The notes beneath the pieces are model-generated. The model saw only the letters and a program-made list of their open reading frames with translations. It ran no database searches and was not told where the DNA came from. Shown piece after piece: positions 8,270-16,869 of a stretch of 64,000 nt of DNA. Numbering within the stretch: position 1 is the stretch's first letter; the number at the start of each line of letters is the position of its first letter. The stretch covers positions 124,001 through 188,000 of the forward strand of contig CAVEOA010000002.1 in NCBI GenBank assembly GCA_963617205.1. The letters run 5' to 3'. The position numbers and the translations under genes were made by a program. The stretch is from UBA11524 sp963617205. Its GTDB lineage: Bacteria; Bacillota; Clostridia; Christensenellales; Aristaeellaceae.

Positions 8270-9256
8270 TCACACGTTTTCTTCCGGACCTTGCTGTTCT
8301 TCCTCCTGCGGCGGAATCAGCTTCTCCGCCGTTTCCGACAGACTCTTTGCAAGATAGGCGACGTTTTCCTCGCGGCAGACGGTATCACGCGATGTGTGCA
8401 GCCGACCGGTCACCAGCCCGACGCCCGAGCTGTGATGATACGCGGAGATGCCCACGCCGCAGGAGAATTTGCGGTAATCGCCCGCTCCGCGCACGCGAAT
8501 CCTGCTCCAGAAGCCTGTCTGCACCCCAAATGCCGCCGCATTTTGCGCGAGCACATCCCGAAGCGCTGCGTATTCCGGCTTATCCTGCGCCAGCTTCGGC
8601 GCGGACACGATGAAATGGTCGCCGTCGCCGACGCAGTTCAGGTCAACCAGCAGCTGCATCGTCTGAATCTCGACATGCTGCTGCGCGAAATACTTTGCGC
8701 CCCTGCTGCCCGTCTCCTGATTATCAAAAAGGATGAACGCCGTGCTTTCCCGCGCCTCGGGGGACAGCTGCGCCATCGTTTCCAGCAATGCAGCCACGCC
8801 CGACGTGTTGTCGTTGACGTTATGCGGATTCGCCTTGCCGAACATCATCAGCAGGACAATCCCCAGGAACGTCAGGAAGAACGAGAGAATCAGCCAGTCG
8901 CCATTCTTTGACAGCAGCCCGACCGCGCAGCCGACGAGCAGCGAAATCAGCAGCAGCGCCAGCAGAATCGCGAGCTGCGACAGCGCGTACACCGGAAAAT
9001 TGCGCGGAATCCGCAAATCCGGAATGCCGATGGTCGCCGCGGTGTCGTAATGCGCGGCGATGATGATGCTTGCGTGCTGCGGGTCGCCGGCAACAATGTT
9101 GCGCTGTCGCACCTTGTCCTTGCGGTTCATGCCGTCCACATACGGCCGATAGCCCATTTCGCGCATTTTTGCAATGACCCACTGTTCAAACGCACGCTTC
9201 TGCTCCGCCGACTTGCGAACGGGATACAGGCTGTCAATTTCCTCCCGAATGCTCAT
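8270..9256 (-). CDS. M28-family metallopeptidase with two membrane helices inside the catalytic domain
   Basis: 328-residue zinc aminopeptidase-type protein. Expected ligands are visible: H69 in AAHYDT, D149 in HNVNDNTSG, the catalytic and bridging pair E180-181 region DNQETG, D205 in VDLNCVGDGD, and a late His in LHTSRDT. Between the first and second ligand blocks (about residues 88-140) there are two strong hydrophobic helices joined by a short polar turn, so the active site should sit at the membrane. No signal peptide is seen. The ATGA overlap with trmO shows translational coupling. Substrate is unknown. Confidence 0.82.
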   Translation of the reverse strand: MSIREEIDSLYPVRKSAEQKRAFEQWVIAKMREMGYRPYVDGMNRKDKVRQRNIVAGDPQHASIIIAAHYDTAATIGIPDLRIPRNFPVYALSQLAILLALLLISLLVGCAVGLLSKNGDWLILSFFLTFLGIVLLMMFGKANPHNVNDNTSGVAALLETMAQLSPEARESTAFILFDNQETGSRGAKYFAQQHVEIQTMQLLVDLNCVGDGDHFIVSAPKLAQDKPEYAALRDVLAQNAAAFGVQTGFWSRIRVRGAGDYRKFSCGVGISAYHHSSGVGLVTGRLHTSRDTVCREENVAYLAKSLSETAEKLIPPQEEEQQGPEENV

Positions 9257-9948
9257 GTTTCGTCCTTTCCGGTAATGATTTTTTCATAGGGAACGACGTC
9301 CGTGACGGTCAGCGTATCGCCGTCAACCGTGAAGCGAATGTCGTTTTCGCCGTAAGGCACGCCGTACACGCGCTCCAGCTGATGCTGATAGGCTGGTCGG
9401 GGATCCTGCGCAAGGATTGCCAGCACGGCAGGAACATCCTCCGCCGGAATGCGTGCACGAAGCTCCTCCGGCAGGATAACCTGCAGCGCGTGCGCCTTCT
9501 TTTCCTCGGCAAAGCCGCCGCGTGCGTCCGGCACGCTGTCCGCATACGGCACATACGGCTTAATGTCGATGACGGGTGTCCCGTCCATCATGTCCGCGCC
9601 GGCAACGTGCAGCACCACGCATCCGTCTTCCTCCACGACCTTCAGCAGCCGGACGACCGTCAGACCGATTTTGTTCGGCCGGTACGGCGAGCGCGTTGCA
9701 AACACGCCCATGCGCGTATTGCCGCCAAGCCTCGGCGGGCGCACAGTCGGACGCCATTGTTCGCGCGCCGCCTGGTCAAATTCCCACAGCAGCCACAGGT
9801 GCGAAAATTCCCCGATGCCCCGAAAAGCCTCGCGGACGCTGTATTCCGGCTCCATCACGATGCGCGATACCGCCGGAACAAGCCCGGATTGGCGCGGCAC
9901 GCCGAATTTCTCCCGATAGCCGTTGCGGATGTGCGCGATGATTTCCAT
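9253..9948 (-). CDS. trmO: tRNA (N6-threonylcarbamoyladenosine-37-N6)-methyltransferase TrmO
   Basis: 231-residue SAM-dependent enzyme that methylates t6A37 of tRNA. The family core is clear: an N-terminal beta-barrel with GVPRQSGLVP and SHLWLLWEFD, then the signature TRSPYRPNKIGLTVV and the HVAGADMMDGTPVIDIKPYVPYAD block. The C-terminal part matches the longer TrmO form. An upstream in-frame extension to 10065 has no ribosome binding site and would overlap the divergent gene, so the ATG at 9948 (after GGAGA) is used. It is first in an operon with the M28 peptidase and divergent from the gene at 10043. Confidence 0.93.
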   Translation of the reverse strand: MEIIAHIRNGYREKFGVPRQSGLVPAVSRIVMEPEYSVREAFRGIGEFSHLWLLWEFDQAAREQWRPTVRPPRLGGNTRMGVFATRSPYRPNKIGLTVVRLLKVVEEDGCVVLHVAGADMMDGTPVIDIKPYVPYADSVPDARGGFAEEKKAHALQVILPEELRARIPAEDVPAVLAILAQDPRPAYQHQLERVYGVPYGENDIRFTVDGDTLTVTDVVPYEKIITGKDET

Positions 9949-10042
9949 GTGTGTTCTCCATCCGATTCCGCCGGTTATGGAGGACTTCCGACCATCCGCG
10001 GCGAATATTGAAATGATGATTTCCTGCAAAAAAGGAGGCGGC

Positions 10043-11185
10043 ATGACCGCCATGAGTGAAAACAATCAGCGGAGGCGCAGACGGTCGGTTCCCGACGATT
10101 CAACGGTTCCCGACTCCTCCATGGTTCCCGACGCTTTCGCGGTTCCCGACTTTTCCGACCCTTCCTCTGCTCCCGACTCCTCTGACCCCGACCCTTCAAC
10201 GGCTTCCGGCTTCTCCTGTGAATCCGAAGAAGCCGCCGAACCGGAAGCGGTCAGCGAGCGTCCGCACCTGCCAAGCCCCCATGAATCCTTCTGCGCCACC
10301 CATGCGCTGCTGTCCTCCCTCTGCGAACCGAAGCCGCTGCGCAAGCCGCATTCGCTCACCGACTGCGTCAACATTCTGCTTGATTTGCTGCTGTGGCTGC
10401 CGAAGCTCGCAGTTTCCACGCTGTGCTATGCGCTTCGCTATCTGCGCTCTGCCTTTCGGTATGCGCTGGAGGGCTCGTGCTCGCTGACGCACGCGTTTTT
10501 AATGTGCCCCTATGCGTGGCTGCTGATGTACGTGCTGCTGTCAGCGCTGTCCGCAGGCGGTGTGCTGCTGATTCGGCAAATATCCGCCGTTGCCGGCAGC
10601 TCGCTGGCCTCCTCGCTGGAAAGGCTGTTCCTCCTGTTCGGCGGATTCCTGCTGATGCTCCCTGCGCTGATCTGGGGCTGCTGCCTGCTCTGGCTGCTCT
10701 GCACAAGGCTCGAATCCTGGTGCCGCTGGCATCGGCTCGTGTTCCTTGTTCTGCTGCTGATTGCGTTCGCCGCGCCGCTGCTTTATCACCTGTCGCCGCT
10801 GTTTCTGCTTCTGGTGCTGCCGCTGCTGATTGGGCTGATTTCCGGCGCTCTGGTAACACGCCGGACCTCCGAATCCATCGACAATCTCATCCGACACTTC
10901 ACGCAGCGGGAAGAGCGTGCCCGTCTCCGCAAGCGCGGCGTGCATCAGATGGTACGCGTCACGGAGGTTGTCCCGGACCGCGCCGTTCGCAGGGGCGTAC
11001 ACGGATGCGTGCTGGTGATTTCCTGCCGTCATCCATCAACGGGGGATGCGGTCGTGCTCGTCAGCAAGCCGGTGTTTCAGCCCTATCAGGCAGGGGATTT
11101 GGTGCATGTGGTTTTTCACCCGACTGACCCGACAATCTATCGCATTGATGCGGAAACGCCGCTGCCAAAGAGGTGGAAGAGATAA
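10043..11185 (+). CDS. Multi-spanning membrane protein with Ser/Pro/Asp-rich N-terminus
   Basis: 380-residue protein not recognised. Residues 1-70 are low-complexity with degenerate VPDSS/VPDFS repeats encoded by a 15 bp DNA repeat. A basic and proline-rich linker follows, then about four or five hydrophobic helices (roughly 100-290), the last two nearly continuous (LVFLVLLLIAFAAPLLYHLSPLF). The final 90 residues are soluble, rich in Val and Arg, and contain VYRV-like beta strands that resemble a small OB-type domain. AAGGAGG is 4 nt from the ATG at 10043; a second ATG lies at 10052. It is transcribed away from trmO with no downstream partner, and repeats follow it. Confidence 0.7.
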   Translation: MTAMSENNQRRRRRSVPDDSTVPDSSMVPDAFAVPDFSDPSSAPDSSDPDPSTASGFSCESEEAAEPEAVSERPHLPSPHESFCATHALLSSLCEPKPLRKPHSLTDCVNILLDLLLWLPKLAVSTLCYALRYLRSAFRYALEGSCSLTHAFLMCPYAWLLMYVLLSALSAGGVLLIRQISAVAGSSLASSLERLFLLFGGFLLMLPALIWGCCLLWLLCTRLESWCRWHRLVFLVLLLIAFAAPLLYHLSPLFLLLVLPLLIGLISGALVTRRTSESIDNLIRHFTQREERARLRKRGVHQMVRVTEVVPDRAVRRGVHGCVLVISCRHPSTGDAVVLVSKPVFQPYQAGDLVHVVFHPTDPTIYRIDAETPLPKRWKR

Positions 11186-11250
11186 CCTCTTCCGAACTGT
11201 TTTTCTGGAATCAGGCAGATTTCATATTCAATAATGAAGGTTGGTATTCC

Positions 11251-11625
11251 AGCAGATATCAGGGAGCTTTGCGCTCGCCCCCTGACCCCTTCGCAATGCG
11301 CTCCCATGCTTGTTGAGAGGTTTTGCAGCTGAATGTTGGGGGCAGCGCTGCACAAATCGCCAAATTGCGCGGGGTTGCCTTAAATCTTCTTTCAGCAGAT
11401 ATCAGGGGGCTTTGCGCTCGCCCCCTGAACCCCTTCGCAGTGCGCTCCCATGTTTGTTGGGAGGTTTGCGGCTGAATGTTAGGGTAGAGCCGCACAAATC
11501 GCCAAATTGCGTGCGGTTGCCTTAGACAATCGTTTTGCAGCAGATATCAGGGGGCTTTGCGCTCGCCCCCTGAACCCTTCGCAATGCGCTCCCATGCTTG
11601 TTGGGAGGTTTTGCGGCTGAATGTT
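11251..11625. repeat. Three tandem copies of a 143-145 bp intergenic repeat
   Basis: Copies begin at 11251, 11394 and 11539; the third is cut at about 87 bp. Each starts with AGCAGATATCAGGG, carries the GC-rich hairpin around TTTGCGCTCGCCCCC, continues with CCCCTTCGCAATGCGCTCCC and a GGGAGGTTTTGC segment, and the first two end with GCACAAATCGCCAAATTGCG. Copies differ by scattered substitutions. Short frames inside are repeat-derived and are not called as genes. Related hairpin blocks occur at 19.6 and 63.6 kb. Confidence 0.9.
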
Positions 11626-11650
11626 CGTCTTCCATCATCGTCTGGGATGA

Positions 11651-12493
11651 TTATTTGTGCTCCCTGACGGGGCATGCGAGCGCCGCGTCGACTGCCTTTT
11701 CGATTTCCGGCACGTGAAGGGACATCAACTCGCCGGCATCGCACTTTTGGGCGATTTCGGGGTCAATCGGCAGCTGGCAGAGCAGCGGCAGATGGTGCTT
11801 TTCGGCAACTTCCGCGGTCCTGCTTTCGCCGAAGGGATACAAGCGGCGTCCGCAGTCCGGGCACGTGATATAGGACATGTTCTCCACGAGACCCAGCACC
11901 GGAATATTCATCATCTCCGCCATCTTGACCGCCTTCTCGACAATCATACCGACGAGCTCCTGCGGGCTGATCACAATCACAATCGCATCCACCGGCAACG
12001 ACTGGAACACCGTCAGCGGCACATCGCCCGTTCCCGGAGGCATATCGACATACAGGCAGTCCACATCGCCCCAGGCGACATCCGTCCAGAACTGCTTGAC
12101 CGTGCCTGCAATCAGGCTGCCGCGCCAGATGACCGGGTCGGTATCGTTCTCCAGCAGCAGGTTGATGGACATAACCTTCACGCCGCCTGCCGCCTCATTC
12201 GGCAGAATCCCCTGCTCGCAGCCGACCGCCTTGTCATGCACGCCGAGAATCCGCGGTATGCTCGGGCCCGTGATATCCGCATCGAGTACGCCGGCGATTT
12301 TCCCGCGGCGCGCCGTTTCACACGCCATCAGACCTGTCACCAGCGATTTGCCGACGCCGCCCTTGCCGCTCACGACGCCGATAACCTTCTTGACGCTGCT
12401 CCCTGCATTGGCCGGTGCCAGCAGGTTTTGCGGCTGCTGACGCGACGCGCAGTTGCTCCCGCAGGAGGAGCAGTCATGACTACATTCTGACAT
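11651..12493 (-). CDS. Mrp/NBP35-family P-loop ATPase (iron-sulfur carrier)
   Basis: 280-residue Fe-S cluster carrier of the Mrp/ApbC/Nbp35 group. The N-terminus is Cys-rich (CSHDCSSCGSNC within the first 15 residues), as in Nbp35-type proteins. Walker A is SGKGGVGKS at 42-50, a deviant P-loop. The DMPPGTGD motif and the late CPDC pair (ITCPDCGRR), which holds the bridging cluster, are present. An upstream in-frame extension to 12601 is ignored because AAGGA precedes the ATG at 12493. It stands alone between repeat-rich DNA and a divergent gene. A nifS gene lies 15 kb away. Confidence 0.92.
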   Translation of the reverse strand: MSECSHDCSSCGSNCASRQQPQNLLAPANAGSSVKKVIGVVSGKGGVGKSLVTGLMACETARRGKIAGVLDADITGPSIPRILGVHDKAVGCEQGILPNEAAGGVKVMSINLLLENDTDPVIWRGSLIAGTVKQFWTDVAWGDVDCLYVDMPPGTGDVPLTVFQSLPVDAIVIVISPQELVGMIVEKAVKMAEMMNIPVLGLVENMSYITCPDCGRRLYPFGESRTAEVAEKHHLPLLCQLPIDPEIAQKCDAGELMSLHVPEIEKAVDAALACPVREHK

Positions 12494-12817
12494 ACTGTCC
12501 TTCTTTCCGTTCCGCCCGATTCGGCGGACTGCATCCTGTCCGCGGCTGATTGCTCCTCCGCGAACGCTTAAAGAAAAATAATTCGCTCTTTTTGCCTGCA
12601 TTTCCTTCTTTTCAGCAGGGAAAACAACGAGCGCCGTCGAATTTATATTTCTTGCGAATGGATTGGAACAAATTGCCCTTTCGATTCGTCTAATCAGATG
12701 TAGGAAAACTGCGTTCCGCTTCGTTTGATGGCCGGGAGAGCATCCGCCTTTCCCGCATCGGCAGCGATCGCATTCGCCTCTCCGCTCACGCCGAGGGAGA
12801 AAGTGGAGGTTTTGACC
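12494..12817. other. Divergent intergenic region between mrp-like gene and lipoprotein gene
   Basis: 324 nt. It contains a candidate minus promoter for the ATPase and the GGAGGT ribosome binding site at 12805-12810 for the plus-strand lipoprotein. No clear plus promoter or RNA structure was seen. Confidence 0.5.
12642..12671 (-). promoter_or_regulatory. Candidate promoter of the Mrp-like ATPase gene
   Basis: On the minus strand TTGTTC is separated by 18 bp from TATAAA, about 150 nt upstream of the start. The match is moderate. Confidence 0.4.
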
Positions 12818-14932
12818 ATGAAGAGAAACAGCTCCGGAAGCACCAGCCGCCGCCGGGTGAAATTCGCCGCGCTGTGCGGTATTTTGGCGTTGTCCATGAC
12901 ACTGACGGGCTGCTTTGTTCCGCCGGATGATCTTTCGGGCGACCTTTCCAACTCCGGCGTCGTTTATAACACAGCCGTCATTTCTGCACCGCCGCGCACG
13001 GCAACGCCCAGTCCTTCGCCGTCGGATGAGCCGGAAGCGACGTACAATTTCGACACTGACGCGGCGACGCCCAACCCGTCCTCCGGCGGCATCGGCGTAT
13101 ACACCAATGGCGGCGTGACCGTCATCGGCACCGCAACGCCCACAAGCGGCGGCGCAGCGACCAACAAGCCGACCGCAACGCCCACGCCGACCTCCTCCGT
13201 CCTCAAGAAGGGCGCCTCGGGGGACGCCGTCAGGACGCTCCAGCGCCGCCTGAAGCAGCTCGGCTATTACACCGGCTCCGTTGACGGCGACTTCGGCGAC
13301 GCGACCGAAAAGGCTGTCCGCGCATTCCAGGACCGCAACAACCTTTATGTTGACGGCATCGCGGGCACGTCCACCATGAACAAGCTGAACAGCTCCAACG
13401 CCGTGAAGGCATCGACCGCGACCGCCACGCCGCGCACGACTGCCCGTGCGACCGCGTCAAAGCAGCCCTCCGCGACCGCCACGCCGAACCTGTCCACCGA
13501 CTACTACCTGAGCATCGGTTCGTCCGGCACGCGCGTCAAAACGCTACAGACCCGCCTGATTTCGCTCGGCTGGATGGCCGGCAAGGCTGACGGCAACTAC
13601 GAGGGTGCGACAGAATACGCCGTCAAGGCGTTCCAGGCGAAGTACAAGAGCCTCTACGACGACGGCATCGCCGGTCCTTCGACGCTCAAGACGCTGTATT
13701 CCTCCTCCGCAGTCAAGGCCAGCAGCCCCGTTTCCTCCATCGGCACGACGCTTGAATCCGGTCAGTCCGGCGATGCTGTCCGCGCAATGCAGAAGCGGCT
13801 GAAGTCGCTCGGTTATCTCTCCGGCACGGCTGACGGCAGCTTCGGCGACGCCACAAAGGCCGCCGTCATGGCCTTCCAGAGCGCCAACGGTCTCAATGCC
13901 GATGGCAAGGCAGGCACCGCCACGCTCAACAAGCTCTATTCGACCTCCGCAGTGCCGGCAGGCTCCTCCTCGTCAACCGCAACGCCGTCCTCAACCACCT
14001 CCCCTGACGGTTACACCACGCTGTCCGAGGGCGACAGCGGCACTGCCGTCAAGAAGCTCCAGCAGGCGCTGAAGAACAAGGGCTACTATTCCGGCTCGGT
14101 TGACGGCAAGTACGGCACGGGCACAACCGCCGCCGTCACCGCCTTCCAGACCGCGAAGGGACTGCGCGTCGACGGCAAGGCAGGTCCTGCCACGCAGCGC
14201 GCCCTGTATGCATCCAGCTCCTCCGATTCCTCCGGCACCACGTATGACACGCTTCGTCCGGGCGACACCGGCACCGCCGTCAGTACGCTCCAGCGCGCCC
14301 TGAAGGACAAGGGCTACTACACCGGCTCGGTTGACGGCACCTACGGCACATCAACCACCACCGCCGTCAAGGCCTTCCAGACGAAGATGAGCATCACGCC
14401 GGTTGACGGCATCGCGGGCGATAAGACGCTCTCCGTGCTCTACTCCTCCTCCGCGGTCAATGCCGATGAATACGCCACGCTCCGCCCGGGCGACTCCAAC
14501 TCCGCTGTCCGCTCGATGCAGTCGACGCTCTATGAGCTGGGCTACTATGACGGCTCCCGCGACGGCGTTTACGGCGCAACCACGCAGGATGCTGTCCGCG
14601 CCTTCCAGATCCGCAACAAGATTTCGCCGGTTGACGGCATCGCGGGCAACAAGACGCTCTCCGTGCTCTACAGCGGCAATGCCATCGCCGCCGCCGCCAA
14701 GACGACGGAATACACCACGCTGCAGGTGGGCGACCAGGGCGATGAGGTCGTGCAGATGCAGGACAGCCTGTATCAGCTCGGTTATCTCTCTGTTGTCACC
14801 GGCTATTACGACAGCGCAACGGTTGCCGCCATCCGGAATTTCCAGTCCAAGAACGGTTTGACGGTCGATGGCGCCGCCGGTCAGGAAACGCTGTCCGTGC
14901 TTTACGGCTCCAACCCGAAGTCAGCCTACTAA
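12818..14932 (+). CDS. Lipoprotein with seven peptidoglycan-binding (PG_binding_1) domains
   Basis: 704-residue exported protein. A basic N-terminus, hydrophobic stretch and lipobox LTGC (Cys about residue 33) predict a lipoprotein. A Thr/Pro/Ser-rich linker of about 100 residues follows. Then come seven PG_binding_1 modules of 60-65 residues, each with the pattern L-GxxGxxVxxLQxxLxxLGYxxGxxDGxYGxxTxxAVxxFQ and a closing DGxAGxxTLxxLY. Some are separated by Ser/Thr/Ala linkers with TATP. No catalytic domain is present, so it probably tethers the membrane to the wall or acts as a scaffold. GGAGGT lies 7 nt from the ATG. A terminator follows at once. Confidence 0.9.
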   Translation: MKRNSSGSTSRRRVKFAALCGILALSMTLTGCFVPPDDLSGDLSNSGVVYNTAVISAPPRTATPSPSPSDEPEATYNFDTDAATPNPSSGGIGVYTNGGVTVIGTATPTSGGAATNKPTATPTPTSSVLKKGASGDAVRTLQRRLKQLGYYTGSVDGDFGDATEKAVRAFQDRNNLYVDGIAGTSTMNKLNSSNAVKASTATATPRTTARATASKQPSATATPNLSTDYYLSIGSSGTRVKTLQTRLISLGWMAGKADGNYEGATEYAVKAFQAKYKSLYDDGIAGPSTLKTLYSSSAVKASSPVSSIGTTLESGQSGDAVRAMQKRLKSLGYLSGTADGSFGDATKAAVMAFQSANGLNADGKAGTATLNKLYSTSAVPAGSSSSTATPSSTTSPDGYTTLSEGDSGTAVKKLQQALKNKGYYSGSVDGKYGTGTTAAVTAFQTAKGLRVDGKAGPATQRALYASSSSDSSGTTYDTLRPGDTGTAVSTLQRALKDKGYYTGSVDGTYGTSTTTAVKAFQTKMSITPVDGIAGDKTLSVLYSSSAVNADEYATLRPGDSNSAVRSMQSTLYELGYYDGSRDGVYGATTQDAVRAFQIRNKISPVDGIAGNKTLSVLYSGNAIAAAAKTTEYTTLQVGDQGDEVVQMQDSLYQLGYLSVVTGYYDSATVAAIRNFQSKNGLTVDGAAGQETLSVLYGSNPKSAY

Positions 14933-14946
14933 TCCCACATCCTTTC

Positions 14947-14978
14947 AGGACTGTCCCCTTGCGAGACAGTCCTTTTTT
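14947..14978 (+). terminator. Terminator after the PG-binding lipoprotein gene
   Basis: Perfect 9 bp stem AGGACTGTC / GACAGTCCT followed by a T run. The next gene starts only about 20 nt later, so that gene relies on read-through or an unrecognised promoter. Confidence 0.88.
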
Positions 14979-14996
14979 ATTAGATAGGAGGGAATC

Positions 14997-16025
14997 ATGC
15001 GCAAGCGAATCATCATCCTGCTCACCCTGCTGCTGATGCTGACCGTTTCCCACGCCGAATCGCTCCCCTACGCCGAGGACACGGTGCTGACTTCGCACAC
15101 AGCCTCCGCCGCCGAACAAACCCTGCGCGACTACCTCTACCCGCGTCTGCTCGCTCAGGAGGAGGACATTGACCTGCCGAGCGGCACGTCCTTTGACCTG
15201 CTGAGCCAGACCCTGAACGACCTGACGCGCAGCTACCCGGAGCTTTTCGCCGTTGACATAACCTATACCATCCTCTACGAACGCGCCGCGCCGGACATTG
15301 CCACGGGCGTTCGACCCCAATACCGCTGTACGCTGTCCGAGGCACAGTCCCTCCGAACACAGCTGTTTGAAACGGCGCAGGCATGGCTGACCGTGACCAC
15401 CGATCCTGTCGGTCTGCATGACCTGCTGATTTCGCGTGTATCCTATTCGGATGACGCCGCATGGTGCGCAACGGCAGTCGGTGCGCTGCTGGACGGTCAG
15501 GCAAACTGCGAGGGATATGCGCAGGCGCTGACGCTGCTGTACCGGCTTGCAGGCATTCCCTGCGGTCTCATCGAAGGTCAGGCGACATCATCCGACGGCG
15601 TTACAGCCGCCCACGCATGGAACATCGCCGAAATAGGCGGTGCATGCCTGATTGACGCCTGCTGGGACGATTTGGGCGACCTCGCCGCGCACTGGTACTT
15701 CGCTCTCTCCGCAGAGGAAATGGCCGCAGACCACCAGACAGACGACAGCAGCACCCTGCCGGACACGAGCGCCGCAGTTGGCTACTATGTGTCACGCGGA
15801 TTGACGGCAAACACGCGCAACGAGCTGGAGCCATTTCTTGCACGGCTGCTCGGCGGCGAAACTATCGAAATCGCGCTGTCGGACGACCTGTACGCCCAAT
15901 GCGCCGCCGATCTGAGTCAATTCCTGACCGCGTATCTGGCGCAGACGAACGTGTCCGTTCAGTTCAGCTACAGCCTGTATGCCTTCGACCTCCGGCATGT
16001 GATGCTTGTTATTCCGTCAGAATAA
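14997..16025 (+). CDS. Secreted transglutaminase-like protein
   Basis: 342-residue protein with a signal peptide (cleavage likely after SHA, residue 20). The central domain is a transglutaminase/protease-like fold with a plausible triad: C171 in ANCEGYAQAL, H206 in AHAWNIA and D220 in LIDACWDD. Such bacterial domains are often proteases or amidases at the cell surface; the activity here is not known. The C-terminal 100 residues show no recognised domain. AGGAGGG precedes the ATG. It follows the wall-binding lipoprotein gene, with which it may cooperate at the envelope. Confidence 0.82.
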   Translation: MRKRIIILLTLLLMLTVSHAESLPYAEDTVLTSHTASAAEQTLRDYLYPRLLAQEEDIDLPSGTSFDLLSQTLNDLTRSYPELFAVDITYTILYERAAPDIATGVRPQYRCTLSEAQSLRTQLFETAQAWLTVTTDPVGLHDLLISRVSYSDDAAWCATAVGALLDGQANCEGYAQALTLLYRLAGIPCGLIEGQATSSDGVTAAHAWNIAEIGGACLIDACWDDLGDLAAHWYFALSAEEMAADHQTDDSSTLPDTSAAVGYYVSRGLTANTRNELEPFLARLLGGETIEIALSDDLYAQCAADLSQFLTAYLAQTNVSVQFSYSLYAFDLRHVMLVIPSE

Positions 16026-16073
16026 TCAAGCGTCAGGGCAGCAAACACGGCGTGCAAATTGCCAATTTTCCTC

Positions 16074-16102
16074 TTGACATTCCCCTTTCCTTTTGCTATA
16101 AT
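16074..16102 (+). promoter_or_regulatory. Strong sigma-A promoter of rplJL
   Basis: TTGACA, 17 bp spacer and TATAAT are all perfect consensus, as expected for ribosomal protein genes. Confidence 0.93.
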
Positions 16103-16107
16103 AAGCT

Positions 16108-16245
16108 ACGGTTTTGAAGAAGCCTGTGCCGTAGACAGCCGGTATCCGCAAGGATGTAAAGGAGCTTGCTCCGCCTGCCGAGGTGTGATGGATATAGCAT
16201 GATTTTGCTCGTCCCTTGCACCTGTTGCAAGGGTTTTCTTTTACT
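16108..16245 (+). promoter_or_regulatory. Ribosomal protein L10 leader with terminator hairpin
   Basis: The 5' leader of rplJ contains the ordered stems typical of the L10 autoregulatory leader, where excess L10-L12 complex binds and stops expression. Its 3' part is a terminator-like hairpin CCCTTGCA / TGCAAGGG at 16213-16233 followed by a T-rich run. Position directly upstream of rplJ supports the call; the fold was judged by eye. Confidence 0.8.
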
Positions 16246-16271
16246 TTCAAACCGTTAAGGAGGTGCAAGAA

Positions 16272-16784
16272 ATGAGCAAGGTGCATGAGGTAAAGCCCGA
16301 GAAGGTTGCAGCTGTTGCCGACATCGTCGAAAAGCTGAAGAATGCCAAGTCTGTGGTGATTTGCAGCTACAGCGGACTGACTGTGGAGCAGGTGACTGAA
16401 ATCCGCAAGCAGTGCCGTGAGAACGATACCGCTTACTGCGTCCTCAAGAATCGTCTGGTCCTCCGCGCACTGCAGGAGGTCGGCGTGTCCGGTCTGGATG
16501 ATCTGCTCAACGGTCCGAACGCTTTCGTGTTCTCCATGAATGACGCTGTGACCGGTCCGAAGATCATCAACGACTACATCGAAAAGAACAAGCTGGAGAG
16601 CCTCAAGATTACCGGCGGTCTGCTGGGCACTGAGGTGCTTGATGTCAATGCTGTGAAGCATCTGGCAACCCTGCCGAGCCGCGAGGTGCTGCTGGCAAAG
16701 CTGCTTGGCTGCATGACCAACACCGTGGCGAGCTTCGTCCGCGTGGTCGATGCCATCCGCAAGCAGAAGAACGGCGAGGAATAA
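16272..16784 (+). CDS. rplJ: 50S ribosomal protein L10
   Basis: 170-residue L10, which anchors the L7/L12 dimers to the stalk base of the large subunit. The N-terminal half with YSGLTVEQVTEIRKQ and LKNRLVLRAL is typical, and the C-terminal helix that binds L12 (LLGCMTNTVASFVRVVDAIRKQK) is complete. AAGGAGGT is 7 nt before the ATG at 16272; a GTG at 16263 falls inside the ribosome binding site. rplL follows 85 nt later. The usual upstream rplK-rplA genes are missing here. Confidence 0.97.
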   Translation: MSKVHEVKPEKVAAVADIVEKLKNAKSVVICSYSGLTVEQVTEIRKQCRENDTAYCVLKNRLVLRALQEVGVSGLDDLLNGPNAFVFSMNDAVTGPKIINDYIEKNKLESLKITGGLLGTEVLDVNAVKHLATLPSREVLLAKLLGCMTNTVASFVRVVDAIRKQKNGEE

Positions 16785-16869
16785 TCTTCGCTGCATGAGG
16801 GTTCGTCCCTCGCACAACCATCAAAACAAACTCAATCCGATATCAACCGAAATAGGAGGCTGAATCAAC

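Noticed and set aside
11251..11625. Possible CRISPR array
   Set aside because: Units are over 140 bp, nearly identical throughout, and there are no short unique spacers or cas genes.
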